Source: GCA-002790365 sp964486645 (lineage in GTDB: Bacteria; Bacteroidota; Ignavibacteria; Ignavibacteriales; Ignavibacteriaceae). From it: 64,000 nucleotides of DNA. The notes under the pieces were generated by a model. The model was not told the DNA's origin. It worked only from the letters and a program-made list of their open reading frames with translations, and did no database searches. Shown piece by piece: positions 1-6,993 of the stretch. The position numbers were made by a program, and so were the translations under genes. Positions within the stretch are counted from its first letter, which is position 1. The number at the start of each line of letters is the position of its first letter. The stretch lies in assembly GCA_964486645.1 (NCBI GenBank), contig CAZAOG010000002.1:1-64000 (forward strand), written 5' to 3'.

Positions 1-104
1 AAACCGGTAAACTGGTTCTATTTATGCTTGTTTTGTTGTTAGCCCACGACTTAAGTCGTGGGATAATAAGAACTTACGAGTATCGTTAACCGTTTCAACG
101 GTTT
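1..104. repeat. REP-like cluster of three palindromes
   Basis: Three inverted repeats lie within 104 bases. The first is an imperfect aacc...ggtt hairpin at 2-17. The second is a perfect 20-base palindrome, cccacgacttaagtcgtggg, at 43-62. The third is aaccgtt-tc-aacggtt at 88-103. No coding frame runs through them and no U-tract follows, so they do not look like ordinary terminators. The alternation of two palindrome types resembles the REP/BIME-like intergenic elements moved by IS200-type (RAYT) transposases. That assignment is inference, because no transposase gene is in the window. They lie just downstream of the toxin gene. Confidence 0.6.
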
Positions 105-194
105 AAGAATTGAAATTATTTTGCCCCCGAATCGCTGAAAGATGAGAGACAACAAAAGGTAAAAAAGCGGAATACATTTTTTGGCGGAAAGAAT

Positions 195-228
195 CGCTCG
201 CTTCGGCGGACAGGTCAGCCTACTTGTC
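195..228. repeat. Hairpin-forming segment overlapping the toxin stop codon
   Basis: A GC-richer patch in AT-rich DNA contains gacaggt (209-215) and acttgtc (222-228), which pair with one G:U around a 6-base loop. The last codon and stop of the yoeB-like toxin (220-222) fall inside this hairpin. No clear U-tract follows on the minus strand, so it is a weak terminator candidate. It may instead be a dispersed repeat that inserted at the gene end. Confidence 0.35.
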
Positions 229-480
229 ATAATGAAATCTGCAACTATAAATTAATATTGCATTCTTTTCAAACTGGTAAACCAATCTATGTTCTCTGTC
301 AATTCGTCTCGACCAAAATCCGGCTAAATCATATTTCAAAGGTTCGGGCTTACCTTTTCCCTCGTATGGTGTTTTCTGTATATCTTTTATCAAATCATTT
401 ATTTTTTTTAATATTTTTTTGTCTTCCTTTTGCCAGGAAATATAATCTTCCCAAGAGTTTTTCGTGAAAATGATTTTCAT
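220..480 (-). CDS. yoeB: YoeB/Txe family ribosome-dependent mRNA interferase toxin
   Basis: An 86-aa protein of the RelE-fold YoeB/Txe family, whose members cleave mRNA in the ribosomal A site when the antitoxin is degraded. Length matches the family (about 84 aa). The residues known as catalytic in E. coli YoeB are present at the same numbering: Glu46, Arg65, and the C-terminal His83-Tyr84. The FWSRRID and LVY segments are also typical. The start codon overlaps the antitoxin stop by one base (TAATG), so translation is coupled and toxin follows antitoxin, as usual for this type II system. The gene appears intact and probably active. A hairpin spans its stop codon. Confidence 0.93.
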   Translation of the reverse strand: MKIIFTKNSWEDYISWQKEDKKILKKINDLIKDIQKTPYEGKGKPEPLKYDLAGFWSRRIDREHRLVYQFEKNAILIYSCRFHYDK

Positions 481-734
481 TATTCTTCAATTAGTTCTTT
501 TTCAATTCCTTTGCCGGCTTTCATTTGTTCAATGGATTCATATAATCTGTCGGCATTAGCTTTAGAACTTAATAAATGAACCGTTTCCATTATTGAATTA
601 TATTCTTCTAACGAAATCATTACGGTTCCCTTTCCTGTTCCTCTTTTAATTATCAAAGTCTCGTTATTATCCTCAACATTATCGAGAAACTTTTTAAGTT
701 TTGTCCGGAATTCCGTATAATTTGCAGCTATCAT
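480..734 (-). CDS. yefM: YefM/Phd family antitoxin
   Basis: An 84-aa antitoxin of the Phd/YefM family. The N-terminal half (NYTEFR...LKKFLDNV, then TLIIKRG and VMISLEEYNSI) is the DNA-binding, dimerising fold. The acidic C-terminal tail would wrap and neutralise the toxin. A GTG lies three codons upstream at 743, but the AAGG ribosome-binding site directly abuts it, while it sits 9 nt before the ATG at 734, so I chose the ATG. Such pairs normally repress their own promoter through operator palindromes upstream; I could not pick out a convincing operator here. It is the first gene of the pair. Confidence 0.92.
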   Translation of the reverse strand: MIAANYTEFRTKLKKFLDNVEDNNETLIIKRGTGKGTVMISLEEYNSIMETVHLLSSKANADRLYESIEQMKAGKGIEKELIEE

Positions 735-743
735 TTTTATCAC

Positions 744-747
744 CTTA
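744..747 (-). promoter_or_regulatory. Ribosome-binding site fixing the antitoxin start
   Basis: AAGG on the minus strand sits 9 nt upstream of the ATG at 734 and immediately against the alternative GTG at 743. The spacing favours the ATG. Confidence 0.6.
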
Positions 748-855
748 AGTTATTAAATCAGTACAAATATACGTACTTAATTAGTAATGTTCAATTCTCT
801 ATATGGTATTGTGTTATAAAACAACTTTTTTCTAAAACTTAATTTAGATTACGAT

Positions 856-1514
856 TTATATTTTAATATTTACACCGACAGACCAATAAGAATACGTGCC
901 TTTTGTGCTTAAAAAACCGAATTCCCCGCCGTTAAAATTAGTATTAATTTTGAATGATAAAATTAAGTCCAACGCTTGATTTAGAGGATGAGAAATCCCC
1001 GTACCGACGCCGATACCAAATAAGTTTTTACTTATTTCTTTTTTAGTACTTCCGTCTACGTTGTACGCTACGACTTCTCCCGTTACGGGATTTATTACTT
1101 TAAAATTGTCGTAACTATTATAACTCAAACGGGAGTAACCTATTTCAAAATTTACAAATGAAGTGAAGAATTTATTAGTGTGGAAATTAATTTTTGCTCC
1201 TTTGTAGAGAGTAATTAAAGAATGATTATCCGAATTATATGTTTTAAAATATTGCTGCCTTTGTACACCTGATAATTTTTCTTTAAATGTTACATAAAAT
1301 CTGTCCCAGGAAGTATAGCCTGCAGAAAAGTATAGGGCGATTTTGGAATTAAGTGAGTAGTTGTACTGAACCGAAGCGGAAAGTCCGTTAGATGAGAACG
1401 TCTGGGATAAATAATTCCGCCGTTAAACTGGACAAAATTATTATCTTGTACAAAAATAATACCGGATGATAAAGCGATAAACAAGACCAAAAAAACAAAA
1501 ACTGATTTACGCAT
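856..1514 (-). pseudogene. Frameshifted outer-membrane beta-barrel protein
   Basis: The N-terminal frame starts at ATG 1514 (GGGG 6 nt upstream) with a signal peptide (MRKSVFVFLVLFIALSSG) followed by VQFNGGIIYP. It then runs into unrelated sequence and stops near 1290. A second frame, open from about 1420 to 856, reads as short amphipathic beta strands (for example FSSNGLSASVQYNYSLNS, then ALYFSAGYTSWDRFYV) and ends WSVGVNIKI, as in a small outer-membrane barrel. Restoring one base in the run at 1404-1406 (CCC to CCCC on the coding strand) joins both frames into a 219-aa protein of normal barrel size. This is either a recent pseudogene or an assembly indel. The function of the barrel is not recognisable. 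Confidence 0.75.
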
Positions 1515-1607
1515 TTTAAACCCCAATAAATTATTTAAAAGTTTTTAAGTACTAAAAGAACGAACACTGCTTTAGAGGGGAATTAAAAAAAGCAGTACCC
1601 CGAATAA

Positions 1608-1877
1608 AGACGGATCAATTCGGAATGTTTTTTATTTATTCAAACGAAATCTTTTATAATTAGTCGTTTCTTAAGAAGTGATAATAATATATTTGTTACG
1701 GCAAACAAAGCAGTATATCATTATAATGGTAAAGACCGGAAAGATATAAGAGAAAAATCAAGCAATAATAGAACTTCTTTATATGCGGGTGTATGGACAG
1801 ACGGAACGGAAGCATTTATTATAGAGCAACCCCAAACAGGCCGGCCTGCAAAAACGGTTATTTGGCACGGTAAGTGA
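1608..1877 (+). pseudogene. Start-less C-terminal gene remnant
   Basis: A frame open from a stop at 1605 to TGA at 1875-1877 has no ATG, GTG or TTG start, but its second half reads like real protein: NIFVTANKAVYHYNGKD, later LYAGVWTDGTEAFIIEQ, and a terminal TVIWHGK. The alternating hydrophobic and aromatic pattern suggests the last blades or strands of a secreted beta-rich protein. It lies antisense to its neighbours, in DNA that also holds a broken barrel gene. I read it as the decaying 3' end of a larger gene. No family can be assigned from so short a piece. Confidence 0.4.
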
Positions 1878-2026
1878 AATATAACAATATTAAAGATTGA
1901 GAGTAGGGCGAGAAGTTTACCACGGTTATAGACGAATATACTTCACTTACTCGAAAATATAAATTTTGTTATAAAATAATTTTTATACGATACTTTCACC
2001 GGCTATAATTATAACTTTAGAACTTT

Positions 2027-2464
2027 TTAAAAGGAAAGTATCCAGAGAGCTATTGTAATTATATTTTTAGCAATGCCTAAGTATCTTCCGAATTCTCCGA
2101 GGTCGTACCTGCCCATTTCTCCATATTTTTTGGCTAATAATTCATATAGGGATTCATTAAATTTTTTTAATCTATCGGCGGTTCTGTAATTGCCAACCCC
2201 GTAACCATAATACGATAAAGCATCGGGTGTTTTGGAAATGATGTTCTTACCGGGATTATAAAAGGGTGTTGTATTAAAAAGATTATTATATAAAACTTTT
2301 AATTCATACAAACGAAGCGATTGTTTTTCTGTTTTTTCATCAGTACTTTTTTGTTTTGCGGTATCGATCTTTATCGGTGTTTTATCATTAGCCGTCTGTG
2401 CAAAATTGATGTGAACTATGATTGAACTAATAATAATAATCCCCTTTAAATTTATAATCGGCAC
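2027..2464 (-). CDS. Hypothetical secreted protein, 145 aa
   Basis: Not recognised. The predicted product has a hydrophobic N-terminus (IIIISSIIVHINFA, likely cut after Ala), then a lysine/threonine-rich linker, and a C-terminal region with tyrosine-glycine stretches (SYYGYGVGNYRTADRLKKF) and YDLGEFGRYLG. The only in-frame start that includes the whole signal region is a GTG at 2464, without a clear ribosome-binding site. An aaggg-like site lies inside the reading frame, so the true start could be later. It stands alone between a gene remnant and the tlpA-like gene. Confidence 0.5.
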   Translation of the reverse strand: MPIINLKGIIIISSIIVHINFAQTANDKTPIKIDTAKQKSTDEKTEKQSLRLYELKVLYNNLFNTTPFYNPGKNIISKTPDALSYYGYGVGNYRTADRLKKFNESLYELLAKKYGEMGRYDLGEFGRYLGIAKNIITIALWILSF

Positions 2465-2548
2465 GAGATTTATTATATGTTTGTTTAAGATAAAATATTA
2501 TAGCTCCGGCAATTTGCTTTTGTTTCATTATTTTTATCGCTAAAAAAT

Positions 2549-2585
2549 AAAAACCCGATTTCTTAAAGAAATCGGGTTTTTTAAA
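2549..2585. terminator. Bidirectional rho-independent terminator
   Basis: A 12-14 bp stem (aaacccgatttctt pairing with aagaaatcgggttt) is flanked by T-runs on both strands. On the minus strand it lies about 25 nt past the stop of the TlpA-like gene and is followed by a long U-tract, so it should end that transcript. Confidence 0.9.
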
Positions 2586-2608
2586 ACATAGAATATCGGA
2601 CTTATACT

Positions 2609-3154
2609 TTAAGATTTTTTCAGCAGTCTCTCTATCTCGGCTTTGAAAACCGATTTTTTTCGAAAACCTATAAACCGGTTAACAATATTGCCTTTTCGGT
2701 CAATAATAAACGTTGTGGGAATGGATTGAATATTACCGTAATCACTGACAACTTCACTTGTTGCGAACAAAACGGGGTAATTCATTTTAAATTTTTGCAT
2801 AAAGGGGATTACATCTCTTTTTGAACCTGTATCGAGCGAAATTCCTAATATTTGCAAATCGGATTCATATTCTTTTTGCAGTTTAACGAAATCGGGTATT
2901 TCTTCCCTGCAGGGCGGACACCAAGTAGCCCAGAAGTTTACAATAACAATTTTACCCTTAAAATCAGACAATTTTACTTTCTTTCCGCTTGTATTTTCCA
3001 ATTCAAATGCAGGGGCTTTAACAGCTTTGTAATTATTTTTTTCCACTACCTTGTCCGGGTTTTTTAACGGAGCCGTTTCAGGGGTTTTATTACCGCATCC
3101 CATTATTATAATTGATGAAAAAAATAATATTGACAATATTATTTTAAATTTCAT
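2609..3154 (-). CDS. TlpA/ResA-like thioredoxin-fold lipoprotein
   Basis: A 181-aa protein with a lipoprotein signal (lipobox IIMGC, lipidated Cys20), a short linker, and an AhpC/TSA-type thioredoxin domain from about residue 47. The redox motif WCPPC holds Cys79 and Cys82, and the cis-proline loop reads SIPTTF. Proteins of this TlpA/ResA type keep periplasmic cysteines reduced, for example on apocytochromes or metallochaperones. Which substrate is served cannot be told here, as no cytochrome maturation genes are adjacent. It lies downstream of a small membrane protein gene (3168-3389), 13 nt away, and probably shares its transcript. A strong terminator follows. Confidence 0.9.
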   Translation of the reverse strand: MKFKIILSILFFSSIIIMGCGNKTPETAPLKNPDKVVEKNNYKAVKAPAFELENTSGKKVKLSDFKGKIVIVNFWATWCPPCREEIPDFVKLQKEYESDLQILGISLDTGSKRDVIPFMQKFKMNYPVLFATSEVVSDYGNIQSIPTTFIIDRKGNIVNRFIGFRKKSVFKAEIERLLKKS

Positions 3155-3167
3155 TTACCGCTCCTGT

Positions 3168-3389
3168 TTAATTGAATTGATTTATTGTGTTTGTGGTTTG
3201 GGCTTTATAATCCGGCGGATAAGGACCTTGTTCGGGCTCCTTTTTGGTGTTGTTAATTATAAAAAATATTATCAATATAATTATAACAATTGCCGTCCAA
3301 AATGTATTTTGATATTTGGGGTCAATCAAAGGTTTTTTCTGCTTAACATTTTTACCGATTTGGCGTTTATTTTTATTTTTCTTAGACAT
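3168..3389 (-). CDS. Small single-pass membrane protein, 73 aa
   Basis: Not recognised as a named family. A very basic N-terminus (MSKKNKNKRQ, with many more lysines up to residue 19) precedes one transmembrane helix at about residues 30-47. After the helix comes a short tail with EPEQGPYPPDY. By the positive-inside rule, the lysine-rich end faces the cytoplasm and the tail lies outside. It sits 13 nt before the TlpA-like gene, so the two are probably co-transcribed. It could assist membrane association of that redox protein, but this is speculation. Confidence 0.65.
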   Translation of the reverse strand: MSKKNKNKRQIGKNVKQKKPLIDPKYQNTFWTAIVIIILIIFFIINNTKKEPEQGPYPPDYKAQTTNTINQFN

Positions 3390-3525
3390 AATATCCTATT
3401 GCTATTAAATTAGATGAATTATTAAATAGATAGATTCTAAAATAATAAAATAATTCTAATAGATTAGATTATTAAATAACTAAACAAAGTAAAATTGAAA
3501 AAAGTTCTAATTGGCTATGGAGTTT

Positions 3526-3562
3526 AAAAAAAACAGCCAAAAATTAATTTTTGACTGTTTTT
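3526..3562. terminator. Rho-independent terminator after the 43-aa gene
   Basis: Arms at 3530-3543 and 3548-3561 pair (one G:U) around a ttaa loop, with T-runs on both sides. It lies 11 nt past the stop of the minus-strand microprotein gene. Confidence 0.75.
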
Positions 3563-3572
3563 AAAAAAGATA

Positions 3573-3704
3573 TCAATAATATCTTACGGATTGTTTTTTG
3601 TGCTTACCTTTCAATCTGTATAGAACATACGCTGCTGTTACCATCACCCCCACGAATCCAAAAAATATTCCTACCGCTGTAAGAACCAGTGATGATAAAT
3701 TCAT
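3573..3704 (-). CDS. 43-aa single-pass membrane microprotein
   Basis: An ATG at 3704 is preceded by a strong GGAGG site 9 nt upstream. It opens a 43-codon frame ending in TGA, and a hairpin terminator follows within 11 nt, so the transcription unit is complete. The product starts MNLSSLVLTAVGIFFGFVG. It has one helix of about 25 residues (positions 4-29), then a basic tail (YRLKGKHKKQ), giving an outside-to-inside topology. The shape resembles small subunits of respiratory complexes, but I cannot assign a family. It is unrelated in sequence to the 73-aa neighbour. Confidence 0.75.
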   Translation of the reverse strand: MNLSSLVLTAVGIFFGFVGVMVTAAYVLYRLKGKHKKQSVRYY

Positions 3705-3713
3705 ATTGTTAGT

Positions 3714-3718
3714 CCTCC
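3714..3718 (-). promoter_or_regulatory. Strong Shine-Dalgarno site of the microprotein
   Basis: GGAGG on the minus strand is 9 nt before the ATG. It is one of the strongest such sites in a window where many genes have weak ones, and it supports the tiny gene being translated. Confidence 0.65.
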
Positions 3719-3981
3719 GAAAAAAAATAGTTTATAAAACATAACACAGGTTTTATTATTTCCAGTTTATCTTATTTTCAAAGTGAACATAACAAATAGA
3801 TTGTTTTATGTAAATGAAAATTACCCCAGCGTTAATATAACTCGACCAATGTATCGTTTTTATCGATAAAGGGTACACGTCCGTTGCTGTCTAAAACAAA
3901 ATAAACAATTAGAAATATTCAATGCTTCGGACAGATGCGGTAAGCGCCGAGAAGATTCTTATAAATTTATTTTTATAGTGA

Positions 3982-5028
3982 TTAAGCCGTTGCTCCGCCG
4001 CAGCTTGAACCGGCTCCCGCGGTGCACCCGAAACAATGATTACCAACCATTATTTTTCTGTCTTCAAGTGATTCGGCATTAAAATATTTTATGTTTTGCG
4101 GTAAATCTTTTTTCAGACCGATTTCAAGCATCTGGTTAAAATCACAGTCGTACAAACTGCCTTCCCACCCGACCGAAATCATATTTCTGCACATAACTTG
4201 TTGGGCGGCAACCGGATTAAAAGCGGAAATCAATTTATTCATATAGCTCAAATAATTTCCGGACTCAATAAGATAATCCAAAAACCTGCTTATCGGTAAA
4301 TTGGTAATCGAATAAAGGTTGTTAAATACCAGTCCGAATTTATTCTTCAACTCTCTTTTATAATCTTTTTCCAGAGCTTCCTGGCTTGGCGGAAGAAAAG
4401 CACCGCCGGGATTATATACAAGATTTAAAATCAAGCCTTTTTCTTCTTTGCCGTAACCCAAATCGTTTAATTTTTTTATGGCATTTATGGAACCTTCAAA
4501 TACACCTTCTCCCCTTTGTTTGTCGGTTGTAGATGCCGAATAATACGGCAGCGAAGAAATAATTTCCACTTTATTTTCAGCCATAAAATCGGCATAATCT
4601 TTAAACCCGTTAGTTACTAAAATTGTAAGGTTCGATCTTACAATTATATGTTTATTAAGTTTTTTCAACTCCGTAATAAACCATTTGAAATCAGGGTTTA
4701 ATTCGGGAGCGCCTCCGGTTATGTCCACCGTTTGAATATCGGAGTTTTTTAAAGCTTCAAGACAATAGGTCATTGTTTCTTTCGTCATTATTTCTTTTCT
4801 GTCCGGTCCGGCATCTACGTGACAGTGTTTACAAATTTGGTTGCACATTTTTCCAATGTTTATCTGCATTGTCTCAACCTTATTTGCTTTGAGTTCGCCC
4901 ACACCTATTTCGTTAAATTTTTCTTCGAACGTCACAAGTTCATTCGGCCGGTTAATAATTTTTAATTGTTCGTTTGCAAAAGCCAGTACTTCACCGAATG
5001 CTTTCATGCTTTTATGTCTTTGTCCCAA
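3982..5028 (-). CDS. arsS: Radical SAM ArsS-like protein (arsenosugar biosynthesis type)
   Basis: A 348-aa radical SAM enzyme of the rSAM/selenodomain family (TIGR04167 type), also known as ArsS in arsenosugar synthesis. The CX3CX2C cluster motif is Cys62, Cys66 and Cys69 (CNQICKHC), and DITGGAPE follows. The cysteine-rich C-terminus reads CFGCTAGAGSSCGG; in some relatives a selenocysteine occurs in this tail, but all positions here are plain cysteine. The start is a TTG at 5028 with GGAG 7 nt upstream. It is followed by no close gene and preceded 17 nt upstream by the AhpD-like partner. ArsS is proposed to join an adenosyl group to methylated arsenic. The methyltransferase ArsM is not in this window. 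Confidence 0.9.
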   Translation of the reverse strand: MGQRHKSMKAFGEVLAFANEQLKIINRPNELVTFEEKFNEIGVGELKANKVETMQINIGKMCNQICKHCHVDAGPDRKEIMTKETMTYCLEALKNSDIQTVDITGGAPELNPDFKWFITELKKLNKHIIVRSNLTILVTNGFKDYADFMAENKVEIISSLPYYSASTTDKQRGEGVFEGSINAIKKLNDLGYGKEEKGLILNLVYNPGGAFLPPSQEALEKDYKRELKNKFGLVFNNLYSITNLPISRFLDYLIESGNYLSYMNKLISAFNPVAAQQVMCRNMISVGWEGSLYDCDFNQMLEIGLKKDLPQNIKYFNAESLEDRKIMVGNHCFGCTAGAGSSCGGATA

Positions 5029-5045
5029 TTTTTTCTCCGTATCCG

Positions 5046-5378
5046 TTACATAGATAATTTTGAGTTAATGTTTTTCATCTGTACACCGTGCACCAGCGAT
5101 GCACCGCCTCTTATCGCACTTGCAACGTGCACTGCTTCGGTCATCTGTTCAAGATTAGAACCTTTTTCCAAGCAGGACTCCGTATAAGCATCGATGCAAT
5201 ACGGACACTGAACCGCGTGAGCAACGGCAAGTGCTATTAATGCTTTTTCCCTTTCGCTCAAGGCACCTTCTTTAAATACTTCGCCGTACCACTCGGAAAA
5301 TTTTTTCCACAGTTCCGGGCTGCCTTCTTTCATGCTGTCAAATTTTTTCAGGTCTTCCGGATTATAATAAGTTTCCAT
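5046..5378 (-). CDS. AhpD/CMD-family protein associated with ArsS
   Basis: A 110-aa carboxymuconolactone decarboxylase-like protein of the small AhpD-like group that is encoded next to ArsS (TIGR04169 type). The redox motif QCPYC contains Cys58 and Cys61, preceded by His54, in the ExxxxHxxQCxxC arrangement of AhpD. An all-helical single domain is expected. It lies 17 nt upstream of arsS on the same strand, so it is almost certainly in the same operon. Its exact role is unproven in this family; a redox or peroxidase-like role beside the radical SAM enzyme is the common suggestion. Confidence 0.88.
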   Translation of the reverse strand: METYYNPEDLKKFDSMKEGSPELWKKFSEWYGEVFKEGALSEREKALIALAVAHAVQCPYCIDAYTESCLEKGSNLEQMTEAVHVASAIRGGASLVHGVQMKNINSKLSM

Positions 5379-5435
5379 ATAGAAATTCCTTTTGATAAAC
5401 TAAATTTTATAAAATTGATTAATTGTAAATTGTGT

Positions 5436-6182
5436 TTATAAAAGGACAGGGGGAGATGACAAAGACGTAAAAGTATAAAATGAAATTTTGTACTTGATAA
5501 ATAAAGTTATAATAAATTTGAGGTATAAATTATAAAAGATAATATTTTGAATAATGGTAATGGCTTTTTCAATTTGTCCTTTAAACAAAATATAATCTTG
5601 GATAGTGTAAATTTTATCAAAATCATCCTTCTTTTTTAATAGATACCGATAAATTGAATGTTCGTTCAATAAAGAAATAAGTTCGGCAAGTGTGTTTGAT
5701 TGTTGATAATTAATAGACATAAATTTAATCGGATCGATACGGTTAAAGTCATTTTTATTGATTGAGAGCAAATAAAAACCCCCGTCTTTTGAGGGACCGA
5801 GGACGGAATTGTTTTTTGAGGTATGCTTTACGGAAAAAGTAATATCGCTTTGCTTTAAAAAAGGAGTGTCGTTTCCCATTACAATTACATTATCAAATCC
5901 CTTTTCAAAAACATTCTGCATAGATTCATAAAACCTCTCGCCAAATGACTTTTGAGATTGAATTATCAGCGGACAATTGATTTTGGAAAAATACTCTTCC
6001 CCTTTTTCTTTTGTCGTTGATACAAAATAATCCAAGCGTGAGTCCGATATCAATGTTAAAATACGGGTTAAAGATTTTTCAAAACAATTGCCCGCAAGCC
6101 GCATAATTTTACCGCTGCTTTTCAGCTTTGCATCCTCTGAGGGATCGCGTGAAAACAATAATATTGCGGTTTTAGTATTCAT
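5436..6182 (-). CDS. DUF2064 transferase (TIGR04282 type), divergent stand-alone copy
   Basis: A 248-aa member of the CofC-like nucleotidyl/glycosyltransferase-fold family seen with ArsS clusters (rSAM-associated transferase 1). The core is visible: AILLFSRDP near the start, VMGNDTPFL at 101-109, and GPSKDGGFYLLS at 129-140. It departs from the family in two ways. The N-terminal KVKTR motif of its paralogue in the fused gene at 6990-8354 is replaced by AKLKSS (residues 18-23). From about residue 210 it ends in an unusual, very hydrophobic tail (IIFYNLYLKFIITLF and more). It may have a changed or lost activity, or a 3' frameshift. It lies 19 nt downstream of the DUF547 gene. Confidence 0.8.
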   Translation of the reverse strand: MNTKTAILLFSRDPSEDAKLKSSGKIMRLAGNCFEKSLTRILTLISDSRLDYFVSTTKEKGEEYFSKINCPLIIQSQKSFGERFYESMQNVFEKGFDNVIVMGNDTPFLKQSDITFSVKHTSKNNSVLGPSKDGGFYLLSINKNDFNRIDPIKFMSINYQQSNTLAELISLLNEHSIYRYLLKKKDDFDKIYTIQDYILFKGQIEKAITIIQNIIFYNLYLKFIITLFIKYKISFYTFTSLSSPPVLL

Positions 6183-6201
6183 TAATATTTAATAATAAAA
6201 A

Positions 6202-6993
6202 TTATTTGTTCTTTATTTTATTTAGGTCCCAGTTGTACGAATTATAGTCTATCTCCCATTTATCAATTTCGTTGTTGAAAGATTCGGCTATCTGCTCGGG
6301 TAGAAATTTTTTAATTCTTTTCAGAATTTGAGTATCATTATCGCCAAAGTCGTCTCCGTACCAATCCAGAATTTTTGACAGATGTGCAACATAGTTTTTT
6401 TCGTCAAATGAATTCAATGATGGATCTGCAAAGAAAGTTTTTCCCTGGTCATTTAACTGTTCATCCAGTTTACCGCCCGTATAAGCTTCGTTTCTTAGCG
6501 GAGCACAGCCTAAAGCGGCACAAACCAAAGCAAAGTGAACCCGCGGGTCTTTAAATACAGGTCTTATTATTTCGTGTTCTATTTGATTTAACGTCATTTT
6601 TTTATTGTTGATAACTACAAAATCTTTATCCCAAACGGTTGTTTTTAATATATGTGCAATTATTCTTCCGCCTGTGTGAAGCTCATTGATGCTTGAAATC
6701 GGATAATTATCTGCAATTACTTTTAATGTGTATGCGTTATAAGCGTTTATCCAAAAGGCAAGACTGTCGTTTCTGTTTGTTAACGTACCGGGGTCGAATA
6801 TTTTGATAGCATTAATGTACTTGTCCAAATTTTTATCTTTGTAAAGATTGTCATAATCCACAAGTCCGTTAGACACATATTTCTTCAGTAAGTCATCATA
6901 AATTTTTACCGATGCGGAGTCTTGCGAATAAATGACCTTTTGCATCGATAAAAGAATAAAAGCAGCCAGGATTAAAATTTTGAATTTTTTCAT
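6202..6993 (-). CDS. DUF547 domain secreted protein
   Basis: A 263-aa protein with a signal peptide (ILILAAFILLSMQKVIYSQ) and a DUF547 domain over nearly its whole length. The family signatures are visible: LAFWINAYNAYTLKVI, then LNQIEHEIIRPVF and DPRVHFALVCAALGCAPL. The domain resembles papain/transglutaminase-like folds, but no activity is established. DUF547 proteins recur beside the rSAM-associated glycosyltransferases of this cluster type. The start overlaps the end of the upstream fused transferase gene by 4 nt (ATGA), which indicates translational coupling and shared function. It is probably periplasmic. Confidence 0.88.
   Translation of the reverse strand: MKKFKILILAAFILLSMQKVIYSQDSASVKIYDDLLKKYVSNGLVDYDNLYKDKNLDKYINAIKIFDPGTLTNRNDSLAFWINAYNAYTLKVIADNYPISSINELHTGGRIIAHILKTTVWDKDFVVINNKKMTLNQIEHEIIRPVFKDPRVHFALVCAALGCAPLRNEAYTGGKLDEQLNDQGKTFFADPSLNSFDEKNYVAHLSKILDWYGDDFGDNDTQILKRIKKFLPEQIAESFNNEIDKWEIDYNSYNWDLNKIKNK

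Noticed and set aside
3982..4030. Possible selenocysteine in the ArsS tail
   Set aside because: The tail has ordinary cysteine codons and the frame ends at a normal stop, so no in-frame TGA needs explaining.
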